From Rikenellaceae bacterium (GTDB taxonomy: Bacteria > Bacteroidota > Bacteroidia > Bacteroidales > Rikenellaceae): a stretch of DNA of 47,119 nucleotides. The translations under genes and the position numbers were made by a program. The notes below the pieces were generated by a model. That model searched no databases. It was not told where the DNA came from and saw only the letters and a list, made by a program, of their open reading frames with translations. The stretch is from the NCBI GenBank assembly GCA_015060065.1, contig SUZF01000017.1, forward strand, positions 1-47,119, given 5' to 3'. Below are positions 26,899 to 35,232 of the stretch, piece after piece (within the stretch, counting starts at the first letter, position 1; each line of letters starts with the position of its first letter).

Positions 26899-28377
26899 AT
26901 GATAAACTATTCGAGAAATATCGTTGTCATCCTCTGCATGGCAACAATTACGCTCCTCGCATCATGCAAAGGCAAAGAGGAGAGCAAACTCTCATTCCCC
27001 ATCGAGGCTGCATTCGTAGATGATTGGGGCGAGAGTACAACTCTAAAATTCACGTACAGCAATGCCGTGAGCGTCAAGATCAGTATGACCACCGGAGGTT
27101 GGAGTGCCGATGTCGATATGTCATCGCGCACACTTACGATTACCGCTCCGGCAAGTGCTTCGACGTCAGGTGCATCGAAAACAGGCTCCGTGTCGGTTGC
27201 TGCGCTGTCGAAGAGTGGCGATGCAACCACGGTTTATATCTCGACCTACATTGTCGATAAGACGGTCGATTTGAGCGCAAATGGAGAGCAAGCAAACTGC
27301 TACATCGCAACCGAGCCAAACGTAAAGTATCGATTCAACGCATCTGTACTCGGCAACACCTCGGAGGGCATTCCCACATCAAAAGTTGCCGTAATGTGGA
27401 TGGATGAGAGAGATTTGATAGAGTATCTCTATCTCGATAACGAGGGTTATGCAAACTTCTTTGTCGATTATGCCGAGGATGAGAATGGCAACAAACTCAC
27501 AACAGCCCCGAAGGGAAATGCGATAGTTGCGGCTTACGATGCACACAACACAATTTTGTGGAGTTGGCACATCTGGTTAGTGGGCGACACCGACCCCAGA
27601 GGCGATGATAGGTTGTCGAACCACGCGAACATCATGTCCTACAATCTGGGTGCGCTGACCAACCCCAACGGCTCGACCGACCACTTTACCATCTGGGAGG
27701 GATATGGTCTCTACTATCAGTGGGGACGCAAAGACCCATTTCCACGCCCCGAATACTTCGACTGCGCGATGAATCTCGACACAACTCTCTTCGATGCAGC
27801 GGATAACTACGTGTATATCTCCGTCAAAGAGTCCAATGCGACAACCGGCACCATTGACTATGCTGTAAAACACCCGATGACGATACTCTCGTCAAGCAGC
27901 AGCGACTCCGACGGCAATTGGCTCTACAACAACAATCGTGATGATCTGTGGTGTAACTCCGGAGCAAAGGCTCTCTATGACCCCTGCCCTTATGGTTGGC
28001 GTGTGCCGGAAAAGGATACGTTTAAGGTGCTGGAAATCGCCACTGCCGAGGATGAGATGCCCCTCGAACAGGCCGAAAAGATGTTTGGCTGGTATCTGAC
28101 CGACAAGGGTAACGGCAATCGCTACTTCTTTACCGGAAGTGGCTACCGCAGTTATTTCGACGGCATAATTTCGAACATCAACTACCGCAACGAGTATCCC
28201 TACACCCCCAAACCGTGGGTAGGATACTACTGGACAGCCGGCACGGATAGCGCAACAGGCACCGCCTCGGCGATGTTCTTCGAACTGAATACAAGTCGCG
28301 CGACAATCAATGCATACAAAGCCACAACCGACCAAAAGCGCGGAAACGGAATGCAGATTCGTTGCGTAAAGGAGTAA
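26899..28377 (+). CDS. FISUMP-domain lipoprotein
   Basis: Surface or envelope lipoprotein of 492 residues. The signal ends in the lipobox LASC (Cys23); the start MINYSRN at 26899 gives a compact signal, better than the longer frame. A beta-rich N-terminal domain at about 30-130 resembles the BACON/Ig-like domains of Bacteroidota. The C-terminal part contains the Fibrobacter succinogenes major paralogous (FISUMP) domain, recognised by DLWCNSGAKALYDPCPYGWRVP, GSGYRSYFDG and the final GMQIRCVKE. Such proteins are common, mostly of unknown function, and may bind glycans or proteins at the surface. It is a single-gene unit closed by a strong terminator. Confidence 0.85.
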   Translation: MINYSRNIVVILCMATITLLASCKGKEESKLSFPIEAAFVDDWGESTTLKFTYSNAVSVKISMTTGGWSADVDMSSRTLTITAPASASTSGASKTGSVSVAALSKSGDATTVYISTYIVDKTVDLSANGEQANCYIATEPNVKYRFNASVLGNTSEGIPTSKVAVMWMDERDLIEYLYLDNEGYANFFVDYAEDENGNKLTTAPKGNAIVAAYDAHNTILWSWHIWLVGDTDPRGDDRLSNHANIMSYNLGALTNPNGSTDHFTIWEGYGLYYQWGRKDPFPRPEYFDCAMNLDTTLFDAADNYVYISVKESNATTGTIDYAVKHPMTILSSSSSDSDGNWLYNNNRDDLWCNSGAKALYDPCPYGWRVPEKDTFKVLEIATAEDEMPLEQAEKMFGWYLTDKGNGNRYFFTGSGYRSYFDGIISNINYRNEYPYTPKPWVGYYWTAGTDSATGTASAMFFELNTSRATINAYKATTDQKRGNGMQIRCVKE

Positions 28378-28398
28378 TCGAGGTCGTCGGCTGAAAAT

Positions 28399-28439
28399 AA
28401 AATTGGCTGTCGCAACTTTCGGGTTGGACAGCCAATTTT
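28399..28439. terminator. Bidirectional terminator between FISUMP gene and purC
   Basis: A perfect 13-bp inverted repeat AAAATTGGCTGTC / GACAGCCAATTTT (28399-28411, 28427-28439) between convergent genes. Confidence 0.92.
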
Positions 28440-28459
28440 GTTGTTGGGTGTAAGCCGTA

Positions 28460-29404
28460 TTAGAGCGATGCCAGACACTCGGTAACATTCTTCTCGATAC
28501 GCGAAAGAACGTCGTCGCCCTCTGCCTTAACGAACTTCTCGCCCGTAATATTTTCGTATAGTTCGATATAGCGGTCAGTGATGCTCGACACGATTTCGGG
28601 TGTCATATCGGGCACCTGCTGACCCTCCTGACCCTGAAATCCGTTTGCCATAAGCCACTCACGTACAAACTCCTTCGAGAGTTGCTTCTGCTTCTCACCC
28701 GCAGCCAAACGCTCCTCGTAGCCCTCGGCATAGAAGTAACGTGACGAGTCGGGAGTGTGAATCTCGTCCATAAGGTAGATCTGCCCACCCTTCTTACCAA
28801 ACTCATACTTGGTATCGACCAGAATCAGACCCATCTTTGCAGCGATTTCCGTTCCGCGCTGGAAGATTGCACGAGTATATGCCTCCAACTGCTCGTAATC
28901 CTCACGGCTCACGATTCCGCGTGCGATAATCTCTTCCTTCGAGATATCCTCATCGTGACCCTCGTCAGCCTTGGTTGTCGGAGTGATGATAGGCTCCGGG
29001 AAGCGTTGATTCTCGACCATTCCGTCGGGCATCTCCACACCACAAATAGTACGCTTGCCCGCCTTATACTCACGCCAAGCGTGACCCGACAAGTATCCGC
29101 GAATTACCATCTCGACCTTGAACGGCTCGCACTTATGACCGACGGTAACCATCGGGTCTGGTACGGCAATCTTCCAGTTGGGAAGAATATCCGTTGTGGC
29201 ATCGAGGAACTTTGCCGCAATTTGATTCAACACCTGACCCTTGAAGGGAATACCCTTGGGCAATACAACGTCGAATGCCGAGATACGGTCCGACACAACC
29301 ATCACCAGATAGTCGCCTTCGATGCTATACACATCACGCACCTTGCCCACATAGTGACCCGTCTGTCCGGGAAGATTAAAGTCTGTTTTTACGATTGCTT
29401 GCAT
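28460..29404 (-). CDS. purC: Phosphoribosylaminoimidazole-succinocarboxamide synthase
   Basis: SAICAR synthase of de novo purine synthesis; joins CAIR and aspartate with ATP. It has 314 residues, the longer form common in Bacteroidota. Conserved pieces are the N-terminal [68 protein letters not shown] and [12 protein letters not shown]. It is a single gene that stands alone between terminators. No other pur gene lies in the window and no purine riboswitch was recognised in the leader. Confidence 0.97.
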   Translation of the reverse strand: MQAIVKTDFNLPGQTGHYVGKVRDVYSIEGDYLVMVVSDRISAFDVVLPKGIPFKGQVLNQIAAKFLDATTDILPNWKIAVPDPMVTVGHKCEPFKVEMVIRGYLSGHAWREYKAGKRTICGVEMPDGMVENQRFPEPIITPTTKADEGHDEDISKEEIIARGIVSREDYEQLEAYTRAIFQRGTEIAAKMGLILVDTKYEFGKKGGQIYLMDEIHTPDSSRYFYAEGYEERLAAGEKQKQLSKEFVREWLMANGFQGQEGQQVPDMTPEIVSSITDRYIELYENITGEKFVKAEGDDVLSRIEKNVTECLASL

Positions 29405-29455
29405 AGTCTTTTATTTTTGTGTTATCATTATCCTCTTGAATAGACCTTTCGGTCA

Positions 29456-29463
29456 CAAATGTA
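29456..29463 (-). promoter_or_regulatory. Candidate -7 box of purC
   Basis: TACATTTG on the minus strand fits TAnnTTTG and lies about 50 bp before the start. A TTTG lies 16 bp upstream, slightly closer than usual. The same gap (29405-29622) also contains an imperfect GAGC..GCTC hairpin with a T run on the plus strand near 29476-29507. Confidence 0.45.
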
Positions 29464-29569
29464 ACACTTTTTTATTGAGCAAATCGGGGTTGCCCGCTCT
29501 TTTTTTATCACAGTTATCAACACTTTTGACTCGGTACCTGCACCCCTACCCCGCACGTTGAAAGTTTTA

Positions 29570-29596
29570 GGGCTGGTCGGAATATCCAACCAGCCC
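29570..29596 (-). terminator. Terminator after secDF
   Basis: GGGCTGGTCGG (29570-29580) pairs with CCAACCAGCCC (29586-29596). It lies 26 bp after the secDF stop. The T tract on the minus strand is weak. Confidence 0.7.
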
Positions 29597-29622
29597 CAAA
29601 CTCAATATCGTTCCTACACGAA

Positions 29623-32607
29623 CTATTTGTTCTCCTTCTTCTTCATCAAGTCGTATGCAATCGGAGTTGCAACGAAGATTGACGAAAGAGTACCGATGGT
29701 AATACCGAGCAACAACGCGAAGATAAATCCGCGGATGGTCTCGCCACCGAACGAGAAGATTGCAACCAGAGTAACCAAAGTCGTTACAGACGTGTTGATA
29801 GTACGCGACAGAGTCGAGCCGATTGCATTGTTGATATTCTCGCGGAATGCACGCTTCGGATAGAGCGACAAGAACTCACGGATACGGTCGAAGATAACCA
29901 CGGTATCGTTAATCGAGTAACCGATGATGGTCAGGATTGCAGCGATAAATGCCTGATCAATCTCCATCGAGAAGGGCATCAAACCGTACAGCAACGAGAA
30001 GATTCCGATAACCATGAATGCATTCAGAGCAAGAGCCGACGTTGCACCCAATGCCCACTGCCACTTCTTGAATCGCAAAACAATGTAAAGACCAATAGCG
30101 ATAAGCGAGAAGATTACAGCATAGAACGCATTGAAAATCATATCGCGCGCAATGGCAGGACCGATCTTGTTCGACGAAACGATACCGTTCTCGTCGCTAA
30201 CCGTATCCTTGAACTGATCGAGGGTAATGTCGTAAGAGTAAAGACCCTTCACAGCATCATAAATCAGCTGATCAACCTCTGCGGTAGTCTCCTCCGAAGT
30301 ATCGTCGTACTTATACTGCGTGAAGATACGCATCTGGTTGTCGTCACCGAACTGCTTAACCTCGCAACTGATGTTCGAAGCATCAACACCCTCGATAGTC
30401 GAGAACTTCGCATTGATAGCCTCACGGACTGCATCATCCGACACCGGCTGGTCAAAACGTACAACATAGATACGTCCTCCGGTGAAATCGACACCCATAT
30501 TAAGGCCACGAACTGCAAACGACACAACCGACAGAACTGCCATTACACCTATAATAATATAAGAGTACTTGCGCTTGCCAACGAAATCGAACTTAACATT
30601 CGCCAAGAAGTTCTCCGAGAACTTACGCGAGAACGACAGTTTGCCCCACTTGCCGGCAACCCATTCGAGCAAAAGACGAGTGATGAAGATCGAGCAGAAG
30701 AGCGAAGTGATGATACCGATAATCAACGTCGTAGCAAAGCCCTGAACAGGACCATTACCGAAGACGAAGAGAACGATACCGGTGATGATAGTAGTCAACT
30801 GACCGTCAATAATTGCCGAGTATGCGTTCGAGAAACCATCCTTGATAGCCGAAGCAAGACCCTTACCGCCACGCAACTCCTCCTTGATACGCTCGTAGAT
30901 AATCACGTTAGCATCCACAGCCATACCCATCGTCAAAACGATACCGGCGATACCCGGCAGAGTCAAGACTGCACCGAACGATACGAGAATACCCATCAAC
31001 AGGAAGACGTTGGTCACAAGTGCAATATCTGCCAACCAACCTGCCGTGCGATAGAAGAGACCCATATAGAGCAGCACGAGGATAAATGCTATAACAAACG
31101 AGATCAAACCTGCATCAATCGACTCCTGACCGAGCGAAGGACCTACCACCTCATCCTGAATGATACGAGCCGGAGCGGGAACCTTACCCGATTTAAGTAC
31201 GTTTGCCAAGTCCTGTGCCTCCTGAATGGTAAAGTTACCCGAAATCGACGAGTTACCACCCTCAATCTTCTGGCGAACAACCGGAGCCGAATATACATAG
31301 CCATCCAAAACGATAGCGATGCACTTGCCTACATTGTCAGCAGTCAGGCGAGCCCACTCGGCAACACCATTCGAGTTCATCGACATCGAAACCTCTGCCT
31401 CGGCACCCTTCTGTGCGTATGCCTCGCGAGCATCCGAGATTACGCTACCATCCAGCGGAGCCTTACCATCGGGACGCTCAACCTTGATTGCATAGAGAGC
31501 AACCTTATTGTCGTAGATTGCATCAGGTTTGATACCCCACTTGAACATAACATCTGCGGGGAATGCCTCCTTAACAACGTCCATAGCCAGATACTTATTC
31601 ACAGTAGCCACATCAGCCGTAGTAGCCACACCGATAACCGCACCTCCTGCGTAGTAGGGGTCCAAAACCGCCAAGAGCGGATTCTGTGCGCGATTGTAAT
31701 GCTGGTTGGCAGCCTGCTCAACCTCTGCACTCTCGGTCTGCTCAACCTCACCGAGAAGACCTTCGCCCTCTGCGGGAGCAGCCTGCTCTACCTTCTCTGC
31801 CTCTGCCAACTCCTCACCAAGAACTGCCTTCAAAGCACGGTCTGCCTCTGCCAACGACGAGAGAAGTTCGGTTGCGTTGTAGGTAGTCCAGAACTCCAAC
31901 GATGCAGTACCTTGGAGAAGTTTACGCACACGCTCCGGCTCCTTCACGCCCGGCAACTCAACCAAGATGCGGTTCGAGTTGGGCAGACGCTGGATGTTGG
32001 GCTGCGTAACTCCGAAGTGGTCGATACGGCTGCGGATAATGTTGAACGACGCTGCAATAGCATCATCGGTCTCCTTGCGCAGAATCTTAACAACCTCCTC
32101 ATCGGTGCTGTTGGGAGTGATATCCTTGCGGTCAGGACTTACGAAGATTGCAGCGAGAGGTGCGCCATTGGTCGAAGTCGAGTAAGCCTTCGCAAAAGCA
32201 CCGATAAAGTCGTCGGTACCCTGCTTCATAGCCTCGTTGGCAACCTCCATAGCCGCCACGAATGCCGGCTCGTTCTGGCTGTCGCCTGCCAATGCCTTAA
32301 CCACATCCTCAACCTGAATTTCGAGCATGACGTTCATACCGCCTTTAAGGTCAAGACCAAGATTGATTTCACGCTCCTTGCACTCCTTGTAGGTGTACTT
32401 CTTCACAAGAACGTTGTAAACCGGTTCGTTTGCAACAGAGTCGAGATAGTACTGCTCCATTGCCTCCTGCTCCTCCTCGGCAAAAGCCTGTGCATACTCT
32501 GCCGCCTTCTTCTCTACGTTAGCGGTTTTCAGAGTAAAAGAGAGCTGGAAAATACAAGCGAGTCCCAAGAGGACTGCGAGTAATTTAATTGCGCCTTTAC
32601 TTTGCAT
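29623..32607 (-). CDS. secDF: Fused protein translocase subunit SecDF
   Basis: RND-type membrane motor that uses the proton gradient to complete Sec export. SecD and SecF are fused into one chain of 994 residues, as is usual in Bacteroidota. The SecD part has one N-terminal helix, the motif INLGLDLKGGMNVMLEI, a large periplasmic domain and the block GMAVDANVIIYERIKEEL. The SecF part starts near FDFVGKRKYSYIIIG, has NMGVDFTGGRIYVVRF and the matching block GYSINDTVVIFDRIRE. An insert of about 40 residues rich in Glu and Ala (near EKVEQAAPAEGEGLLGEVEQ) lies in the SecD periplasmic part. The start at 32607 (MQSKGAIKLLAV) is chosen over a longer hydrophilic extension. Confidence 0.96.
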   Translation of the reverse strand: MQSKGAIKLLAVLLGLACIFQLSFTLKTANVEKKAAEYAQAFAEEEQEAMEQYYLDSVANEPVYNVLVKKYTYKECKEREINLGLDLKGGMNVMLEIQVEDVVKALAGDSQNEPAFVAAMEVANEAMKQGTDDFIGAFAKAYSTSTNGAPLAAIFVSPDRKDITPNSTDEEVVKILRKETDDAIAASFNIIRSRIDHFGVTQPNIQRLPNSNRILVELPGVKEPERVRKLLQGTASLEFWTTYNATELLSSLAEADRALKAVLGEELAEAEKVEQAAPAEGEGLLGEVEQTESAEVEQAANQHYNRAQNPLLAVLDPYYAGGAVIGVATTADVATVNKYLAMDVVKEAFPADVMFKWGIKPDAIYDNKVALYAIKVERPDGKAPLDGSVISDAREAYAQKGAEAEVSMSMNSNGVAEWARLTADNVGKCIAIVLDGYVYSAPVVRQKIEGGNSSISGNFTIQEAQDLANVLKSGKVPAPARIIQDEVVGPSLGQESIDAGLISFVIAFILVLLYMGLFYRTAGWLADIALVTNVFLLMGILVSFGAVLTLPGIAGIVLTMGMAVDANVIIYERIKEELRGGKGLASAIKDGFSNAYSAIIDGQLTTIITGIVLFVFGNGPVQGFATTLIIGIITSLFCSIFITRLLLEWVAGKWGKLSFSRKFSENFLANVKFDFVGKRKYSYIIIGVMAVLSVVSFAVRGLNMGVDFTGGRIYVVRFDQPVSDDAVREAINAKFSTIEGVDASNISCEVKQFGDDNQMRIFTQYKYDDTSEETTAEVDQLIYDAVKGLYSYDITLDQFKDTVSDENGIVSSNKIGPAIARDMIFNAFYAVIFSLIAIGLYIVLRFKKWQWALGATSALALNAFMVIGIFSLLYGLMPFSMEIDQAFIAAILTIIGYSINDTVVIFDRIREFLSLYPKRAFRENINNAIGSTLSRTINTSVTTLVTLVAIFSFGGETIRGFIFALLLGITIGTLSSIFVATPIAYDLMKKKENK

Positions 32608-32957
32608 TTGAGTTAAATTTTTGTTATTATTTAGTTTAATTGTTTGTTCTTCGCCAATCGGGTCGCTTCTCCCCGCCCCGATGACCTCTTTACTTTTCAG
32701 CGCAGGCAACATTGCGATACCCTATGCCAATAAGCGTACAAAGATAATAAAATTATCTGAATTAAAGAACAAGCCGAAAGGAATATTGACACAAAGAGGC
32801 ACTTTCTCTCGTTTTTGGCTCTTTTTCATCACTTTTCAGGCGACAAACTATTGTTTTTTCGGTCGTTTTTTGTAAATTTACGACAAAGACGAAGCACCAG
32901 CACCACGCTTCGATGTTTAACGCCGTTTGGGTGCAACGGCAGAACAGGTAGAGAATT
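32608..32957. promoter_or_regulatory. Divergent promoter region secDF / membrane protein
   Basis: A 350-bp gap without a convincing gene. On the minus strand TATCTTTG at 32739-32746 is a perfect -7 box for secDF (TTG at 32770-32772, 23-bp spacer). That leaves a leader of about 125 nt. On the plus strand only a weak TAAATTTA is seen near 32874. I see no repeat or RNA motif in the remainder. Confidence 0.5.
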
Positions 32958-33680
32958 ATGGAAAATATCAACTATCGGACCTCTACGGGTGGTCGCACAA
33001 AGCAATGGCTTGCAGCCGTTTTGCTCGCTATTCCGATGATAAGCCACGCCCTTGTGATGACAGGTCTGGCAATCTCTGTGATGGATAAATTTCCGGGCAG
33101 TGCAATTCTGAATCTGCTTTCGGCTTTGGGTTTCTTCCTGCTATGGCGCATAGCCGCAAACAGAGCCACCCGCACCGCAGCAAAGATTGCAACGCTCGTC
33201 TATGCTCTGTGGAGCGTCTATTTTGCGGTACTAGAACTTACGTCATACGACCAAGTGCCTATGTGGATTATCCACATCGTTACCGGTGCGCAGATAATCA
33301 CTCCGTTAATTCTGGCTTACACGGCATCACTCATTGCACAGAACAACAGGCTCATTCCCTCGGCTCGTGTAGCGGTTTGGATTATATGTGTAATGTGCAT
33401 CGTTGAGAGTTATTGGGCATTGGCAAACAGCGGATTGAGTCTTTGGATTTTCGATGGCATGGCTGCCGGTGAGATTTCGGTATCGGCATTCCGCGAGGTC
33501 TATCGCTGGTTTGTGGTTACGCTCGATATTCTGGCAATCATCGCCTTTGCGAGAATATGCACAAGTTGTGCCTTCAACAATCATCACGACCCCAACGAGC
33601 CTGACCCGGAATACACGCCACTGAATCGCTACACGATTATCTCCGTGGCGATTACGCTGGTTTTGATTGCTATAAGTTAA
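32958..33680 (+). CDS. Polytopic membrane protein of unknown function
   Basis: A 240-residue protein that I do not recognise. It has a short hydrophilic N-terminus followed by about seven hydrophobic segments (WLAAVLLAIPMISHALVMTG, LLSALGFFLLW, IATLVYALWSVYFAVLEL, IIHIVTGAQIITPLILAYTASLIA, VAVWIICVMCIVESYWALA, WFVVTLDILAIIAFARI, YTIISVAITLVLIAIS). A His/Asp/Pro-rich loop (NNHHDPNEPDPEYTP) precedes the last helix and could bind metal, but this is speculation. It is divergent from secDF and convergent with sdaA, so it is a single-gene unit without informative neighbours. Confidence 0.75.
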   Translation: MENINYRTSTGGRTKQWLAAVLLAIPMISHALVMTGLAISVMDKFPGSAILNLLSALGFFLLWRIAANRATRTAAKIATLVYALWSVYFAVLELTSYDQVPMWIIHIVTGAQIITPLILAYTASLIAQNNRLIPSARVAVWIICVMCIVESYWALANSGLSLWIFDGMAAGEISVSAFREVYRWFVVTLDILAIIAFARICTSCAFNNHHDPNEPDPEYTPLNRYTIISVAITLVLIAIS

Positions 33681-33690
33681 TCCCGAAAGG

Positions 33691-34902
33691 TTACCTCTTC
33701 TCCTCCGGAGAGAGTCTCTTTGCCAGGCCTCCCTTTGAGGTTTCGCGATAGAGGCTCGGCAGATTGTGTCCCGTCTCGTGCATAACCTCAACAACCTTAT
33801 CGAACGATACGAGATGTGAGCCATCCGAGAGGGTTGCGTATGTATTGGCATCGAATGCTCTGGCTGCGGCAATGGCATTTCGCTCGATACAAGGCACCTG
33901 AACAAGACCGCACACCGGGTCACACGTAAGTCCCAGATGGTGTTCCAAGCCCATCTCGGCCGCATACTCTATCTGTGCGGGGGTACCGCCAAAGAGTTGG
34001 CATGCAGCGGCAGCAGCCATGGCGCAGGCAACACCTATCTCGCCCTGACAACCGACTTCGGCTCCGGAAATTGAGGAGTTAGACTTAACCACATTACCGA
34101 AAAGGCCTGCCGTAGCCAAGGCTCTCAATACGCGGATACGTATAAACTCTCGCGAGGTTGTAAGGTGATACAGCACACCCGGCAACACACCCGAAGAACC
34201 ACACGTCGGAGCAGTGACGACCGTACCTCCCGCAGCATTCTCCTCGGCAACGGCCAACGCATAGGAGTAGATTCTCGCACGCGAACTCAACGAGCCGGCA
34301 TAGCCCTTGCTCTTGACAAAATATGTACTCGCCTTACGTGCGACTTTCAATCCTCCCGGCAGCACTCCGTCGTTATTCAGTCCGCGCTCGACGGATTCGG
34401 TCATAACGGTCCAGATATGGTCCAAAAAGTCCCAAATCTCCTTACCCTCACACTCCTCGACATACTCCCAATAGGTTTTACCCTCATTATAGCACCACTC
34501 CTTAATCTGCTGAATGGTCGTAAGCGGATAGATGCTTTCGGGCAAAGTATTAACACTCTGCTCATTAGCCAGCGAGCCACCTCCTACGCTGAAAATAGTC
34601 CAACTATCGACAATCAGACCACCCTTGAACGCCTCGAACAACATTCCGTTGGGGTGGAAGTCGAGAACAACATCCGCCCTCCACACAATCTCGGTCGGAG
34701 CCAGCGGTTCGAGAACAGAGAGGATAGCCTTGTCGGTAAGGTGACCTCGACCTGTCGCTGCCAAAGAGCCATAGAGGGTTACTCGATAAGCATCCGCCCC
34801 CGTGGTGCGATCGGCAAACTGCTCGGCAGCAAGTTTCGGACCCATGGTGTGGCTACTCGAAGGGCCACATCCGACTTTGTATAATTCGCGTAAAGATTCC
34901 AT
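33691..34902 (-). CDS. sdaA: L-serine ammonia-lyase (iron-sulfur type)
   Basis: Deaminates L-serine to pyruvate and ammonia with a [4Fe-4S] cluster. The single chain of 403 residues joins the beta domain at the N-terminus (GPSSSHTMGPKLAAEQF) and the alpha domain (GGTVVTAPTCGSSGVLPGVLYH, GAEVGCQGEIGVACAMAAAA). The cluster cysteines are visible in the segment CDPVCGLVQVPC together with the earlier Cys residues. The start is supported by a full promoter 21 bp upstream. It is a single gene; repeats separate it from dnaK. Confidence 0.96.
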   Translation of the reverse strand: MESLRELYKVGCGPSSSHTMGPKLAAEQFADRTTGADAYRVTLYGSLAATGRGHLTDKAILSVLEPLAPTEIVWRADVVLDFHPNGMLFEAFKGGLIVDSWTIFSVGGGSLANEQSVNTLPESIYPLTTIQQIKEWCYNEGKTYWEYVEECEGKEIWDFLDHIWTVMTESVERGLNNDGVLPGGLKVARKASTYFVKSKGYAGSLSSRARIYSYALAVAEENAAGGTVVTAPTCGSSGVLPGVLYHLTTSREFIRIRVLRALATAGLFGNVVKSNSSISGAEVGCQGEIGVACAMAAAAACQLFGGTPAQIEYAAEMGLEHHLGLTCDPVCGLVQVPCIERNAIAAARAFDANTYATLSDGSHLVSFDKVVEVMHETGHNLPSLYRETSKGGLAKRLSPEEKR

Positions 34903-34922
34903 AATTTATCCTATTGGCTTTG

Positions 34923-34953
34923 CAAAAGTAAGAAAAATCTGCAATCTGCACAA
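34923..34953 (-). promoter_or_regulatory. Promoter of sdaA
   Basis: On the minus strand TTG (34951-34953), a 20-bp spacer and TACTTTTG (34923-34930) match the Bacteroidota consensus well. The spacer includes a small direct repeat GCAGATT. Confidence 0.65.
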
Positions 34954-34971
34954 GTAGGCAGAAAACCCGAC

Positions 34972-35034
34972 TCACACATACATTTAGTATGCCGAGAGTC
35001 GGGTTATCGCTGTGCAACGAAGTAGTTGCCCACA
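34972..35034. repeat. Decayed copy of the hairpin repeat
   Basis: AACCCGACTC and GAGTCGGGTT form a hairpin around a degenerate loop ATACATTTAGTAT. The right arm GTCGGGTTATCGCTGTGCAA and then AGTAGTTGCC recur almost exactly at 35183-35215 in the complete element. The left outer arm is lost. Confidence 0.8.
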
Positions 35035-35036
35035 AC

Positions 35037-35100
35037 ACTGCCACAAAAAAATCATTTTAAGCAGATGATTGCAAGGCTTGCGAAAATCGGGCGAAGCAGG
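35037..35100. repeat. 64-bp repeat, half element (partner 37371-37434)
   Basis: 62 of 64 bases are identical to 37371-37434 on the other side of dnaK. It starts with CCACAAAAAAATCATTTTAA and ends with GGGCGAAGCAGG. Only the left arm of a hairpin element is present here; the right arm is missing and the next element begins 7 bp later. Confidence 0.92.
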
Positions 35101-35107
35101 TCGTGAC

Positions 35108-35232
35108 AAAAAATCATTTTAAGGAGGTAAATACAAGGCGCACAAGAAACCCGACCCGTGGCATACTTGACGTATGTGAGGAGTCGGGTTATCGCTGTGC
35201 AACAAAGTAGTTGCCCCTTAAAATGATTTTTT
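35108..35232. repeat. Complete hairpin/MITE-like element at the dnaK 3' end
   Basis: Perfect 17-bp terminal inverted repeats (35108-35124 and 35216-35232, AAAAAATCATTTTAAGG and complement). Inside are a second inverted pair (AAACCCGAC / GTCGGGTT, CGCACAAG / CTGTGC) and a central ATACTTGACGTAT loop. The right end runs into the dnaK stop codon, so dnaK transcripts would fold this hairpin directly after the stop, where it could act as terminator or stabiliser. There is no internal coding sequence. Confidence 0.9.

Noticed and set aside
29476..29507. Imperfect GAGC..GCTC hairpin with a T run upstream of purC as an attenuator
   Set aside because: It faces the plus strand, opposite to purC, and has an internal bulge; no purine-riboswitch core was found.
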